Shown one piece after another: positions 1-6,075 of a stretch of 7,305 nt of DNA. Every line of letters begins with the position of its first letter. The stretch's first letter is position 1. The position numbers and the translations under genes are program-made. The stretch is from Bacteroidota bacterium (GTDB taxonomy: Bacteria; Bacteroidota; Bacteroidia; B-17B0; B-17BO). A model generated the notes under the pieces. It made no database searches. It had not been told where the DNA came from and was given only the letters and a program-made list of their open reading frames with translations. The stretch spans positions 1-7,305 of the forward strand of contig CANHPI010000133.1 of assembly GCA_947462425.1 (NCBI GenBank), given 5' to 3'.

Positions 1-149
1 TGATTATGAGAATATATTATGATATGAGTTTTAAGGAGATTGCTGAAGTTACAAATGTTTCTATCAATACTTCTTTAGGTAGAATGCGTTATGCATTAAT
101 TAATATGAAGAAAATATTAGAAGAAAAAAATGTTGAAATTTACATCTAA
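1..149 (+). CDS. C-terminal fragment of a sigma-70 family (ECF-like) RNA polymerase sigma factor
   Basis: This is the 3' end of a gene that begins before the window; 48 residues are visible, read from base 3, ending in TAA at 147-149. The fragment contains region 4: MSFKEIAEVTNVSINTSLG forms a helix-turn-helix (about residues 8-26), followed by GRMRYALINMKKILEE, the basic recognition-helix end. The pattern SFKEIAE...SINT.LGRMRYAL is, from family knowledge, typical of a conserved group of small Bacteroidota sigma factors. Region 4 contacts the -35 (here -33) promoter element. Regions 2 and 3 lie outside the window, so the subgroup, any anti-sigma partner and the regulon cannot be told. The next gene converges on it from the other strand, 52 bases away, with no strong terminator hairpin between them. 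Assignment to sigma-70 region 4 is firm; the ECF label is likely but rests on the short fragment. Confidence 0.85.
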   Translation, partial: IMRIYYDMSFKEIAEVTNVSINTSLGRMRYALINMKKILEEKNVEIYI

Positions 150-201
150 AGATTGATATTATTTTTCATTAAGTAGCTTAAATATATATCTTAAGTAAAT
201 A

Positions 202-654
202 CTAACATACATTAAAAACAATATATTCTACACCATTAAATAAAATAATTTCGTTTTGTTTAATGCCATTAAAAGCTATGGCTAAAGGAGATTTGCTAGA
301 AATAACAAAAATGGGGTTATCATCAACTATAATTCTCCCTATTGAACTTGCAATTAAAAAATAACCCTTATTAGTTTCCACTAAACTACCTTGATTTATA
401 TTTTTGTAAGTCTTACTAAAGTCAATTTTATCAAATTCCTTTTTTTGTTCTGCTAATTCTGCAATTTGTTTACTCAATTTTTCTTGCTCCAATTGCATCA
501 TAGCCCTTGATGTTTCGTGCTTATCACCGGCTGAACTTTTTGTTTCGTTATTTGCTGAAGTTGTAACTTCCTGCATAATTAAACCCAGCGATTGAATTTT
601 ATCTTGTAATATATCTATGCAAACTTTTATACTATGTTTTTTGAGTTGAAGCAT
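202..654 (-). CDS. Small GreA/GreB-like protein (Bacteroidota-type; homologues often labelled '3-oxoacyl-ACP synthase' in error)
   Basis: The 150-residue protein has the layout of a transcript-cleavage factor. Residues 1-80 are helical and charged, as expected for a coiled-coil hairpin. Residues 88-150 resemble the Gre C-terminal FKBP-like domain: QGSLVETNKG, then a strand region, then ISSKSPLAIAFNG (118-130) matching the ISxxSPLxxALxG signature of GreA. Between the two helices lies ANNETKSSAGDKHET (34-48). Its G-D-x-x-E (D44, E47) has the spacing of D41 and E44 of E. coli GreA (GDLKEN), the pair that places Mg2+ in the RNA polymerase secondary channel. The expected role is therefore binding RNA polymerase, to rescue backtracked complexes or to modulate initiation. 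Close homologues carry the name 3-oxoacyl-ACP synthase, but no ketosynthase feature is present and the length is far too short. It differs from true GreA by its short, divergent N-terminus. No SD sequence is visible. The upstream gene (OmpA family) is on the same strand 56 bases away, so co-transcription is possible. Confidence 0.75.
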   Translation of the reverse strand: MLQLKKHSIKVCIDILQDKIQSLGLIMQEVTTSANNETKSSAGDKHETSRAMMQLEQEKLSKQIAELAEQKKEFDKIDFSKTYKNINQGSLVETNKGYFLIASSIGRIIVDDNPIFVISSKSPLAIAFNGIKQNEIILFNGVEYIVFNVC

Positions 655-710
655 AAAATTTAATTCATAAAGACCATTTTTATATTTGTATAATTTTTTG
701 TTTACGAATA

Positions 711-1799
711 TTAATTTTTAATGATCTCAAACTCTACTCTTCTATTTTTTGCTCTATCAAAATCATTATCATTACTGGCAATTGGCATAGAACTTCCGTA
801 ACCTTTGAAGTACATTTTATTTTGAACACCTTTTTTTATTAAATACTCAAATACTTCGCGAGCTCGTTGTTCTGATATTTTTTGATTTTTAATTTTAGAT
901 CCTTTATTATCTGAATGCCCATTAATTTGAACCTCCATTTTGGGATTTCTTAAAAGATATTGTGCTAATTTATTTAATTCACTGAAAGATTCTGGCAATA
1001 AATAATATCTATCGTTTTCAAAGAAAATATTTTTCAAAGCAATTTTTTCCCCTACTTTAACATCCTTTTTTACAACTAAAACAGAGTCTTGAGTATCGAT
1101 ATTAAACGACCCAACAATTTCAACCTTAACCTTTTCAACCTCTTCTTTTGCTTTTGTTAACGAAATGCCATCAATAAAATAATAAGCTTCTTTAAATCCA
1201 AACTTAAATTTATTTAATCGAATCATGTCCTTTTTAACATTCAGTGAAAAATTTCCAATGGTGAGATATTTTTCTCCGCCATCTGCAATATACTTTCCTG
1301 AAATTTTAAACCATTGATATCCATTAATAAAACCACCTTTTTTACAAACAGAATCAACTATAGCTGATTTAACAGCATCATTTTTATTCTTATAACCCAT
1401 TTTAGTAAATAATGCGCCAAATGATTTTAAAATTGCATTACTCCAAAATGCCAAACGAACGTGCATTTCATAATTATATGTAGTTCCTCTATGCAAAGGT
1501 TCTGCCAATTTTACCTGTAAAAATTCCTTATATTTTTTCTGAAAACGAAGTCCTGCATAACAACTTCCCATTTTAGCTCCTCTATTTGATGTCGTATCAT
1601 TACTGATTGGCTCCTGATAAAAGTCCACACTAGCAATTTGCTGCCAAGGAATAGCCTGCTTAATATTACCAGATTTTTTACGGTAATTTTCAAAACTACC
1701 GTTTGGTACTAAATTTTTAATTATTTCTTCACGTTGTTGAGAAAAAACTAGCCCAGAAAATAGATAAAGGAAGAATATGTAAACTTTTTTTAAATTCAT
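711..1799 (-). CDS. Secreted OmpA-family protein with N-terminal Bacteroidota module and C-terminal peptidoglycan-binding domain
   Basis: The 362-residue product starts with a signal peptide (MNLKKVYIFFLYLFSGLVFS, cleavage likely before QQ at 21). Residues about 28-215 form a module opening NLVPNGSFENY and containing EFLQVKLAEPLHRGTTYNYEM, YLTIGNFS and YYFIDGISL; this resembles the beta-sandwich, carbohydrate-binding-like modules found before OmpA domains in this phylum. A linker of about 35 residues follows. Residues 258-358 are an OmpA-like domain: NIFFENDRYYLLPES, then INGHSDNKG, NQKISEQRAREV and RAKNRRVEFEI. D297 and R312 stand 15 residues apart, as do the diaminopimelate-binding D241 and R256 of E. 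coli OmpA, so peptidoglycan binding is expected. There is no N-terminal beta-barrel, so it is likely soluble in the periplasm or attached to the outer membrane. The frame stays open upstream to 1934, but that would overlap the rpsT start; the ATG at 1799 is chosen because the signal peptide begins there. Biological role beyond envelope anchoring is unknown. Confidence 0.85.
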   Translation of the reverse strand: MNLKKVYIFFLYLFSGLVFSQQREEIIKNLVPNGSFENYRKKSGNIKQAIPWQQIASVDFYQEPISNDTTSNRGAKMGSCYAGLRFQKKYKEFLQVKLAEPLHRGTTYNYEMHVRLAFWSNAILKSFGALFTKMGYKNKNDAVKSAIVDSVCKKGGFINGYQWFKISGKYIADGGEKYLTIGNFSLNVKKDMIRLNKFKFGFKEAYYFIDGISLTKAKEEVEKVKVEIVGSFNIDTQDSVLVVKKDVKVGEKIALKNIFFENDRYYLLPESFSELNKLAQYLLRNPKMEVQINGHSDNKGSKIKNQKISEQRAREVFEYLIKKGVQNKMYFKGYGSSMPIASNDNDFDRAKNRRVEFEIIKN

Positions 1800-1808
1800 T
1801 TTGAATTG

Positions 1809-1837
1809 CAAATTTAAGTTTAAGACCATATTCCAAA
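1809..1837 (-). promoter_or_regulatory. Candidate promoter for the OmpA-family gene, almost touching its start codon
   Basis: On the minus strand there is TTTG (1837-1834), a 17-base spacer and TAAATTTG (1816-1809), an exact match to the Bacteroidota -7 consensus TAnnTTTG with a suitable -33 element. Only 9 bases separate it from the ATG at 1799, so a transcript from it would have a leader of just a few bases. That either implies near-leaderless translation or means the real promoter lies further up, inside the shared region with rpsT. Confidence 0.45.
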
Positions 1838-1854
1838 AATTTTTGTTATGAACA

Positions 1855-1884
1855 TTTGTTATTATAAAAAATAGTGTATATTTG
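1855..1884 (+). promoter_or_regulatory. Promoter of rpsT (Bacteroidota -33/-7 type)
   Basis: TTTG at 1855-1858, an 18-base spacer and TATATTTG at 1877-1884 match the phylum's TTTG / TAnnTTTG promoter form. Transcription would start near 1890, leaving a leader of about 30 AT-rich bases before the ATG at 1923, with no Shine-Dalgarno sequence. It is divergent from the OmpA-family promoter in the same 123-base gap. Confidence 0.7.
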
Positions 1885-1922
1885 CAGACCAATTTAAAAA
1901 ACAGAATTAATACATAAATAGA

Positions 1923-2180
1923 ATGGCAAATCATAAGTCGGCAATAAAAAGAATCAGATCAAATAACGCTAAACGTTTACAAAATCGTTATTATGCAAAA
2001 ACAACTCGTAACGCGGTAAAAAAATTACGTGGTACTACTTCTCAAAAAGAAGCAGCTGAGTTATTACCAAAAGTAGTTGCATTATTAGATAAATTAGCTA
2101 AGAAAAGCGTTATTCATAAAAATAAAGCATCTAACTTAAAGTCTAAATTGACAAAAAGAGTTAATGCGATAGCTAAATAA
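1923..2180 (+). CDS. rpsT: 30S ribosomal protein S20
   Basis: The 85-residue, strongly basic protein begins [20 protein letters not shown], the standard bS20 opening, and continues with [16 protein letters not shown] and a final [20 protein letters not shown], which matches the conserved C-terminal helix (IHKNKAARxKSRL in most bacteria). Length is normal for the family (about 83-90). S20 binds the 5' and 3'-minor domains of 16S rRNA early in assembly of the small subunit. It has its own promoter just upstream and a hairpin terminator just after it, so it appears to be a single-gene unit. The start is the only ATG compatible with the family N-terminus. Upstream bases are A/T-rich without an SD sequence, as usual for this phylum. 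Nothing is missing or unusual in the protein. Confidence 0.97.
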   Translation: MANHKSAIKRIRSNNAKRLQNRYYAKTTRNAVKKLRGTTSQKEAAELLPKVVALLDKLAKKSVIHKNKASNLKSKLTKRVNAIAK

Positions 2181-2202
2181 TTTTTTTTAATTGATACTTT
2201 AC

Positions 2203-2231
2203 AAAATCCCGCAATAATTGTGGGATTTTTT
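2203..2231 (+). terminator. Rho-independent terminator of rpsT
   Basis: An 11-bp stem (AAAATCCCGCA at 2203-2213 with TGTGGGATTTT at 2219-2229, one G-U pair) encloses a 5-base loop (ATAAT) and runs into a T tract to 2231. It begins 23 bases after the rpsT stop codon and isolates rpsT from the lipoprotein gene. Confidence 0.88.
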
Positions 2232-2272
2232 ATTTAATAGTTAAAATTATTAGGCTTTAACTAATTATTTTA

Positions 2273-2280
2273 TAATTTTG
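2273..2280 (+). promoter_or_regulatory. Candidate -7 element for the TPR lipoprotein gene
   Basis: TAATTTTG fits TAnnTTTG exactly and lies 25 bases before the ATG at 2306, directly after the rpsT terminator, where a promoter is needed. No good -33 TTTG is seen at the usual distance (the closest is TTAG at 2250-2253), so the call rests on the -7 element and its position. Confidence 0.5.
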
Positions 2281-2305
2281 TCGCAAATTAAATATAACTA
2301 ATATA

Positions 2306-4048
2306 ATGATGAATAATAAAACTTTACGAAACTTAAGTCTTGCTGTTGGAACAACTGTTTTTTTAGTTGGTTGCAATGGCTTAGGTAAAATGGTAAAAAA
2401 ACAAGCTACATTTTCTTACGATGCAAAACCTAACCCATTAGAAATGCATGGAGATAGCGTTGTATTTTCTGTAACAGGAAAATATCCTGCTAAGTTATTT
2501 GCTAAAAAAGCAACTGTTACTTTAACACCAGTTGTAAAATATGAAGGTGGAGAAAAAGCCATGAAACCAGTTATTTTAGTTGGCGAAAAAGCGACTAATC
2601 CTGGGCAAAAAATTAGCTATGCAACTGGCGGTGCTTTTAGTTATACATCCGAAAAGTTTGCATATGAGCCAGGAATGAAAGTTGCAACTCTCGAATTACG
2701 AGCTCAAGGTGCTGTAAAGAATAAAACTAAAGAATTTACAGCAGTAAAATTAGCTGATGGAACAATTATTACTCCATTGTTAGTTCGTAATGATGAGAAG
2801 GGAATTTATGCAAAAGATGCTTTTGTTAAAACTGTACCTGCTAATCAAACAGCTAATATTTACTTTACTGTTAATAAATCAGACGTCAATTCAAAAGAGT
2901 TGAAAAGTGATGAAATGAAAATCGTTCAAGAGTTTATTAAAACTAATTTAAATAGCCCTTGGTACGAATTTAAAGATATTAGTGTTTCTGCATATTCATC
3001 TCCTGATGGTGAACAAAAATTAAATGCAGACTTAGCTCAAGATCGTGCAAAAGCGGCTTCAAATGCTATGATGAATGAATTTAAGAAGAATAAAAATAAA
3101 GATCAAAAATTCGGAAAGGAAGCGGCAAATTATGTTACTAAAACAACTGCTGAAGATTGGGATGGTTTTAAATCATTAATGGAAAGTTCTTCAATCGCTG
3201 ATAAAGATTTAATATTAAGAGTTTTAACAATGTATACTGACGTTGATCAGCGTGAAACTGAAATCAAAAATTTATCTAAAACATACACAGAAGTTTCTGA
3301 GAAAATATTACCTAAACTACGTCGCTCTGTTTTAACTTTAAATGTTGACAAGAAATCTCGTACTGATGAGCAAATCACTAAATTAATGACAACTTTCCCT
3401 GATTCTTTATCAGTTGAAGAAATGTTATATGGTGCTAACTTAACAAACGATTTAAATACTAAGATTGCCGTTTATACTGCTGCTGAAAAAAAATATGGTA
3501 CTGATTGGAGAACATCAAATAATTTAGGTGTGGCTTTATTAATGAATAATAAAGTTACTGAAGCTGGTGAAGCATTTAAACGCGCAGTAACAACAGCTAA
3601 TGGAAACCCAATTGTAATGAATCATTTAGGTATAATATCTTCTAAATCAGGTGATAGATTAAAAGCTATGGAATACTATAATAAAGCAAATGGCGCAGGA
3701 CCAGAAGTAAATTATAACAAAGGTATTATTAATGTTCGTGATGGAAAATATGCAGATGCTGTTAGTAATTTTGGAGATAATAAAGGGTTTAATAAAGCGT
3801 TAGCTGAATTATTAAATGGTAATGGAGGTTCAGTTGTTACAACTATCGATGCAAGTAAAGAAAAAGATATGGCAATGTCTTCATATTTAAAAGCAGTTGC
3901 TGCAGCTCGTAATAATAATGCATCTGAAGTAATTTCTAATTTAAAAACTGCTATCGAAAAAGATGGTTCATTAAAATCTGCCGCTAAAGATGATGCAGAA
4001 TTTATTAAATTACGTGATAATGCTGAATTTAAATCATTAGCTAACTAA
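2306..4048 (+). CDS. Lipoprotein with interrupted OmpA-like domain and C-terminal TPR repeats
   Basis: The 580-residue product has a lipoprotein signal: a hydrophobic stretch (10-20) and lipobox LVGC with Cys at 23. Residues 34-160 are beta-rich (FSYDAKPNPLEMHGDSVVFS onward) and I do not recognise the fold by name. Residues 182-255 resemble the first part of an OmpA-like domain: TANIYFTVNKSDV, then a helix, then ISVSAYSSPDGEQKLNADLA and QDRAKAASNAM, the counterpart of NxxLSxxRAxxV. The closing strand (LPKLRRSVLTLNV, 335-347) comes only after about 80 inserted residues rich in helix. Residues 399-500 hold about three TPR-like units (WRTSNNLGVALLMNNKVTEA; NPIVMNHLGIISSKSGDRLK; EVNYNKGIINVRDGKYADAV). 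The end DAEFIKLRDNAEFKSLAN is typical of TPR proteins. Residues after C23 are not acidic, so there is no sign of a surface-export signal; an inner-leaflet outer membrane location is inferred. GCT/GTT-rich codons suggest high expression. Partner and function are unknown. Confidence 0.8.
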   Translation: MMNNKTLRNLSLAVGTTVFLVGCNGLGKMVKKQATFSYDAKPNPLEMHGDSVVFSVTGKYPAKLFAKKATVTLTPVVKYEGGEKAMKPVILVGEKATNPGQKISYATGGAFSYTSEKFAYEPGMKVATLELRAQGAVKNKTKEFTAVKLADGTIITPLLVRNDEKGIYAKDAFVKTVPANQTANIYFTVNKSDVNSKELKSDEMKIVQEFIKTNLNSPWYEFKDISVSAYSSPDGEQKLNADLAQDRAKAASNAMMNEFKKNKNKDQKFGKEAANYVTKTTAEDWDGFKSLMESSSIADKDLILRVLTMYTDVDQRETEIKNLSKTYTEVSEKILPKLRRSVLTLNVDKKSRTDEQITKLMTTFPDSLSVEEMLYGANLTNDLNTKIAVYTAAEKKYGTDWRTSNNLGVALLMNNKVTEAGEAFKRAVTTANGNPIVMNHLGIISSKSGDRLKAMEYYNKANGAGPEVNYNKGIINVRDGKYADAVSNFGDNKGFNKALAELLNGNGGSVVTTIDASKEKDMAMSSYLKAVAAARNNNASEVISNLKTAIEKDGSLKSAAKDDAEFIKLRDNAEFKSLAN

Positions 4049-4065
4049 TTTCAAAATTTTATTTT

Positions 4066-4104
4066 AAAAAAGCTCATCCGCCATTTGTCGGATGAGCTTT
4101 TTTT
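4066..4104 (+). terminator. Strong rho-independent terminator after the TPR lipoprotein gene
   Basis: A perfect 15-bp stem (5' arm 4066-4080, 3' arm 4089-4103; core AGCTCATCCG with CGGATGAGCT) encloses an 8-base loop and is followed by T4104. The A run before and T run after make it able to act in both directions. It starts 17 bases after the stop codon and marks the end of the lipoprotein transcript. Confidence 0.93.
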
Positions 4105-4140
4105 ATACCTAAAATTTTAGTATGTAAAGCTAAAATCAAT

Positions 4141-4148
4141 TATATTTA
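4141..4148 (+). promoter_or_regulatory. Possible -7 element for the DUF1015 gene
   Basis: TATATTTA differs by one base from TAnnTTTG and lies 47 bases before the ATG at 4196, downstream of the strong terminator, so a promoter must exist nearby. No clear -33 element accompanies it, and in DNA this AT-rich a one-mismatch hit is weak evidence. Confidence 0.25.
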
Positions 4149-4195
4149 AAAACTTAATAAGATGTTAGTTAACTCATTTAAACATCAAAAAAAAT

Positions 4196-5443
4196 ATGGC
4201 CAAAGTTATTCCGTTTAAAGCAATTCGTCCTGTAGGCGATAAAGTGCATTTGGTAGCTTCTCGTTCCGTTGATGGTTACAATCCTGCTGAGTTGAGAGAA
4301 AAACTTAATGGAAACCCCTACTCTTTTTTACATGTTATAAATCCGGATTTTGAAGATGGGATTAAAACTAAACCAGGATCCAAAGAACGATTAACTAAGG
4401 TTAAAAATCATTTCAAAAAATTTATTTCTGAAAAAATATTTTTAAGTGATAATAATCCTTGCTACTATTTATATAGGCAAATAAAAGAAGGAAATGAATT
4501 TTTAGGTATTATTGCCTGCACAAGTATTGATGACTATATGAACGGAGTTATTAAAATACACGAGCAAACATTAACTACCAGAGAAGAAAAATTAAAAGAT
4601 TATTTAGATGTATGCGAATTTAATGCAGAACCTGTATTATTTTGTTACCCTAATGATGAGATAATCGATAGCGTCTCTAGAGAAATATCTTCTTCACTAG
4701 CAGATTATGATTTTACAACTACTGACAAAGTTAGACATACTATTTGGGTTATTGAATCAAAAAAAATAGTAAAACAAATTGCTGAGCGATTTAAAACAAT
4801 TCCTAACATATATATTGCTGATGGTCACCATCGATCTGCTTCGGCAACTTTATTGGGGAAATTAAGGCGCAGTAACCTAAAATCTTTTACAGGAGATGAA
4901 GCTTTTAACTATTATTTAGGAGTATTTTTTCCTGAATCTCAATTAAAAATTTATGACTACAACCGTATCGTTAAAGATTTAAATAATTTATCTGTTAACG
5001 AAATAATGTATAATCTTAAAACAAATTTTACAATTACAGAAGTAAATTCAAACGATTATAAGCCAGCTCAAAAACATGAAATTTCGATGTATGTTGATAA
5101 AAAATGGTACTCATTAAAGGTAAAAGATAAAATTTATAATGCAAAAGATCCTATTGATAGTTTAGATGCAGCAATATTAACTAAATATATTTTATCTCCA
5201 ATTTTTGATATTCATGACCTAAAAACAGATAAGCGTATTGGATTTATTCCGGGAGTTAGGGGAAGTAAAGAATTGAAAAAACAGGTTGATGAAGGTAAAG
5301 CTGCCATTTCATTTGGCTTATATCCTGTAACGATGGATCATTTAAAATGGATAGCGGATACCGATCATATTATGCCTCCAAAATCGACTTGGATAGAGCC
5401 TAAAATGCGAAGCGGTTTGGTAATTTACAGCTTGGAGGATTAA
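4196..5443 (+). CDS. DUF1015 family protein (PF06245 type), possible serine-metabolism enzyme
   Basis: The 415-residue cytosolic protein matches DUF1015 from end to end. It opens with MAKVIPFKAIRP, the family start. Conserved blocks follow: PYSFLHVINPD (41-51), YYLYRQ (90-95), IKIHEQTLTTREEKLKDYL (119-137, family form HExT...K), VRHTIWVI (179-186), IADGHHRSASA (207-217) and MPPKSTWIEPKMRSGL (393-408). The histidines and acids of HEQT and DGHHR are the likely active or ligand-binding residues, but the catalytic mechanism is not something I can read from the sequence. From memory, Bacteroidota homologues commonly follow serC and serA, and a role in serine or phosphoserine metabolism has been proposed; I treat this as inference. 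Here neither serC nor serA is adjacent: upstream is a strong terminator, downstream a 102-base gap and a GNAT gene in the same direction. Length is usual for the family and no lesion is seen. The ATG at 4196 is preceded by an A-rich stretch and no SD sequence. Confidence 0.85.
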   Translation: MAKVIPFKAIRPVGDKVHLVASRSVDGYNPAELREKLNGNPYSFLHVINPDFEDGIKTKPGSKERLTKVKNHFKKFISEKIFLSDNNPCYYLYRQIKEGNEFLGIIACTSIDDYMNGVIKIHEQTLTTREEKLKDYLDVCEFNAEPVLFCYPNDEIIDSVSREISSSLADYDFTTTDKVRHTIWVIESKKIVKQIAERFKTIPNIYIADGHHRSASATLLGKLRRSNLKSFTGDEAFNYYLGVFFPESQLKIYDYNRIVKDLNNLSVNEIMYNLKTNFTITEVNSNDYKPAQKHEISMYVDKKWYSLKVKDKIYNAKDPIDSLDAAILTKYILSPIFDIHDLKTDKRIGFIPGVRGSKELKKQVDEGKAAISFGLYPVTMDHLKWIADTDHIMPPKSTWIEPKMRSGLVIYSLED

Positions 5444-5471
5444 ATCAATAAGCTTGAGTTATTACAATAAA

Positions 5472-5510
5472 CAAAGCAATGAAAAAAATAGTAATAGTAA
5501 GGTTGCTTTG
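5472..5510. repeat. Inverted repeat in the DUF1015-GNAT gap
   Basis: CAAAGCAA (5472-5479) and TTGCTTTG (5503-5510) are perfect 8-base inverted copies 23 bases apart, in the otherwise featureless 102-base gap. The loop is long and no T tract follows on either strand, so it is not a standard terminator. It could be an mRNA structure or a protein-binding site, or chance in AT-rich DNA. Confidence 0.3.
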
Positions 5511-5545
5511 CCATAATTACTTCCGATGAAAGCACCATAAATTTT

Positions 5546-6073
5546 ATGACTGAAATTAAAATTGACATAGCAAAAGTTACAATTTACGATATTGAAGCAT
5601 TAAGAAATATAAGTATTCAAACATTTACAGAAACATTTGCTCAACAAAATTCGGAGAGCGATATGAATCAATATGTATCTGATAACTTAAGTCGTGAACA
5701 ATTAACCAAAGAACTAAATACAGTGGGTTCTTATTTTTATTTTTTAAAATTAAATTCAGAAATAAATGGATATTTAAAATTAAATACTGGGAATGCGCAA
5801 ACTGAATTAAAAAACAATATTGCTCTTGAAATTGAGCGCATTTACATCAAACAAGAATTTCAAGGAAAGAACTTTGGAGAAATGCTACTTTTAAAATCAA
5901 TAGACATTGCTAGAACTTTTAAATTCCAATATATTTGGCTGGCTGTTTGGGAGCAAAATTTAAAAGCCATAGCTTTCTATAAAAAACATAGTTTTGTAGA
6001 ATTTGATCAGCATAATTTTAAATTAGGCGATGATGTGCAATTGGATATTATGATGAAACTTGAACTAAAATAA
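5546..6073 (+). CDS. GNAT family N-acetyltransferase, PaiA-like
   Basis: The 175-residue protein has the full GNAT layout. Residues 8-33 form the first strand and helix (AKVTIYDIEALRNISIQTFTETF). IALEIERIYIKQEFQ (92-106) is motif A strand 4, leading into the acetyl-CoA pyrophosphate loop QGKNFG (106-111). IWLAVWEQNLKAIAFYKKHSF (130-150) is motif B. The ending HNFKLGDDVQLDIMMKLEL closely resembles the PaiA group, which in B. subtilis acetylates spermidine and spermine; WEQN..AI.FYKK and LGDD.Q.D..M are the shared signs. The substrate here is inferred, and other small amines are possible. One oddity is that the usual (Q/R)xxGxG loop has Asn109 in place of the first glycine. The stop codon is only 2 bases before the start of the PLPBP gene, so the two are probably translated from one mRNA. 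No clear promoter is seen in the 102 bases upstream. Confidence 0.85.
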   Translation: MTEIKIDIAKVTIYDIEALRNISIQTFTETFAQQNSESDMNQYVSDNLSREQLTKELNTVGSYFYFLKLNSEINGYLKLNTGNAQTELKNNIALEIERIYIKQEFQGKNFGEMLLLKSIDIARTFKFQYIWLAVWEQNLKAIAFYKKHSFVEFDQHNFKLGDDVQLDIMMKLELK

Positions 6074-6075
6074 AT

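Noticed and set aside
177..195. CTTAA...TTAAG inverted repeat between the sigma fragment and the Gre-like gene
   Set aside because: A 5-bp A/T stem with no T tract; too weak to call a bidirectional terminator.
202..654. Annotation as 3-oxoacyl-ACP synthase
   Set aside because: At 150 residues with no Cys-His-His ketosynthase site or thiolase-fold motif, the name carried by homologues does not fit; the Gre-like reading explains the motifs.
681..688. TATATTTG on the + strand between the Gre-like and OmpA-family genes
   Set aside because: It matches a -7 element but points antisense into the OmpA-family gene, lacks a -33 TTTG at the right distance, and such matches are expected by chance in AT-rich DNA.
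1511..1693. 60-residue open frame inside the OmpA-family gene, same strand, other frame
   Set aside because: It lies wholly within a well-supported gene, has no recognisable motif and no start context.
1800..1934. In-frame extension of the OmpA-family gene to ATGs at 1829 or 1934
   Set aside because: It would cover both promoters and overlap the rpsT start; the added residues bury the clear signal peptide that begins at the 1799 ATG.
5479..5529. 16-codon open frame beginning MKKIVIVRLLCHN in the DUF1015-GNAT gap
   Set aside because: Too short, without promoter or conserved content; a chance reading that also overlaps the inverted repeat.
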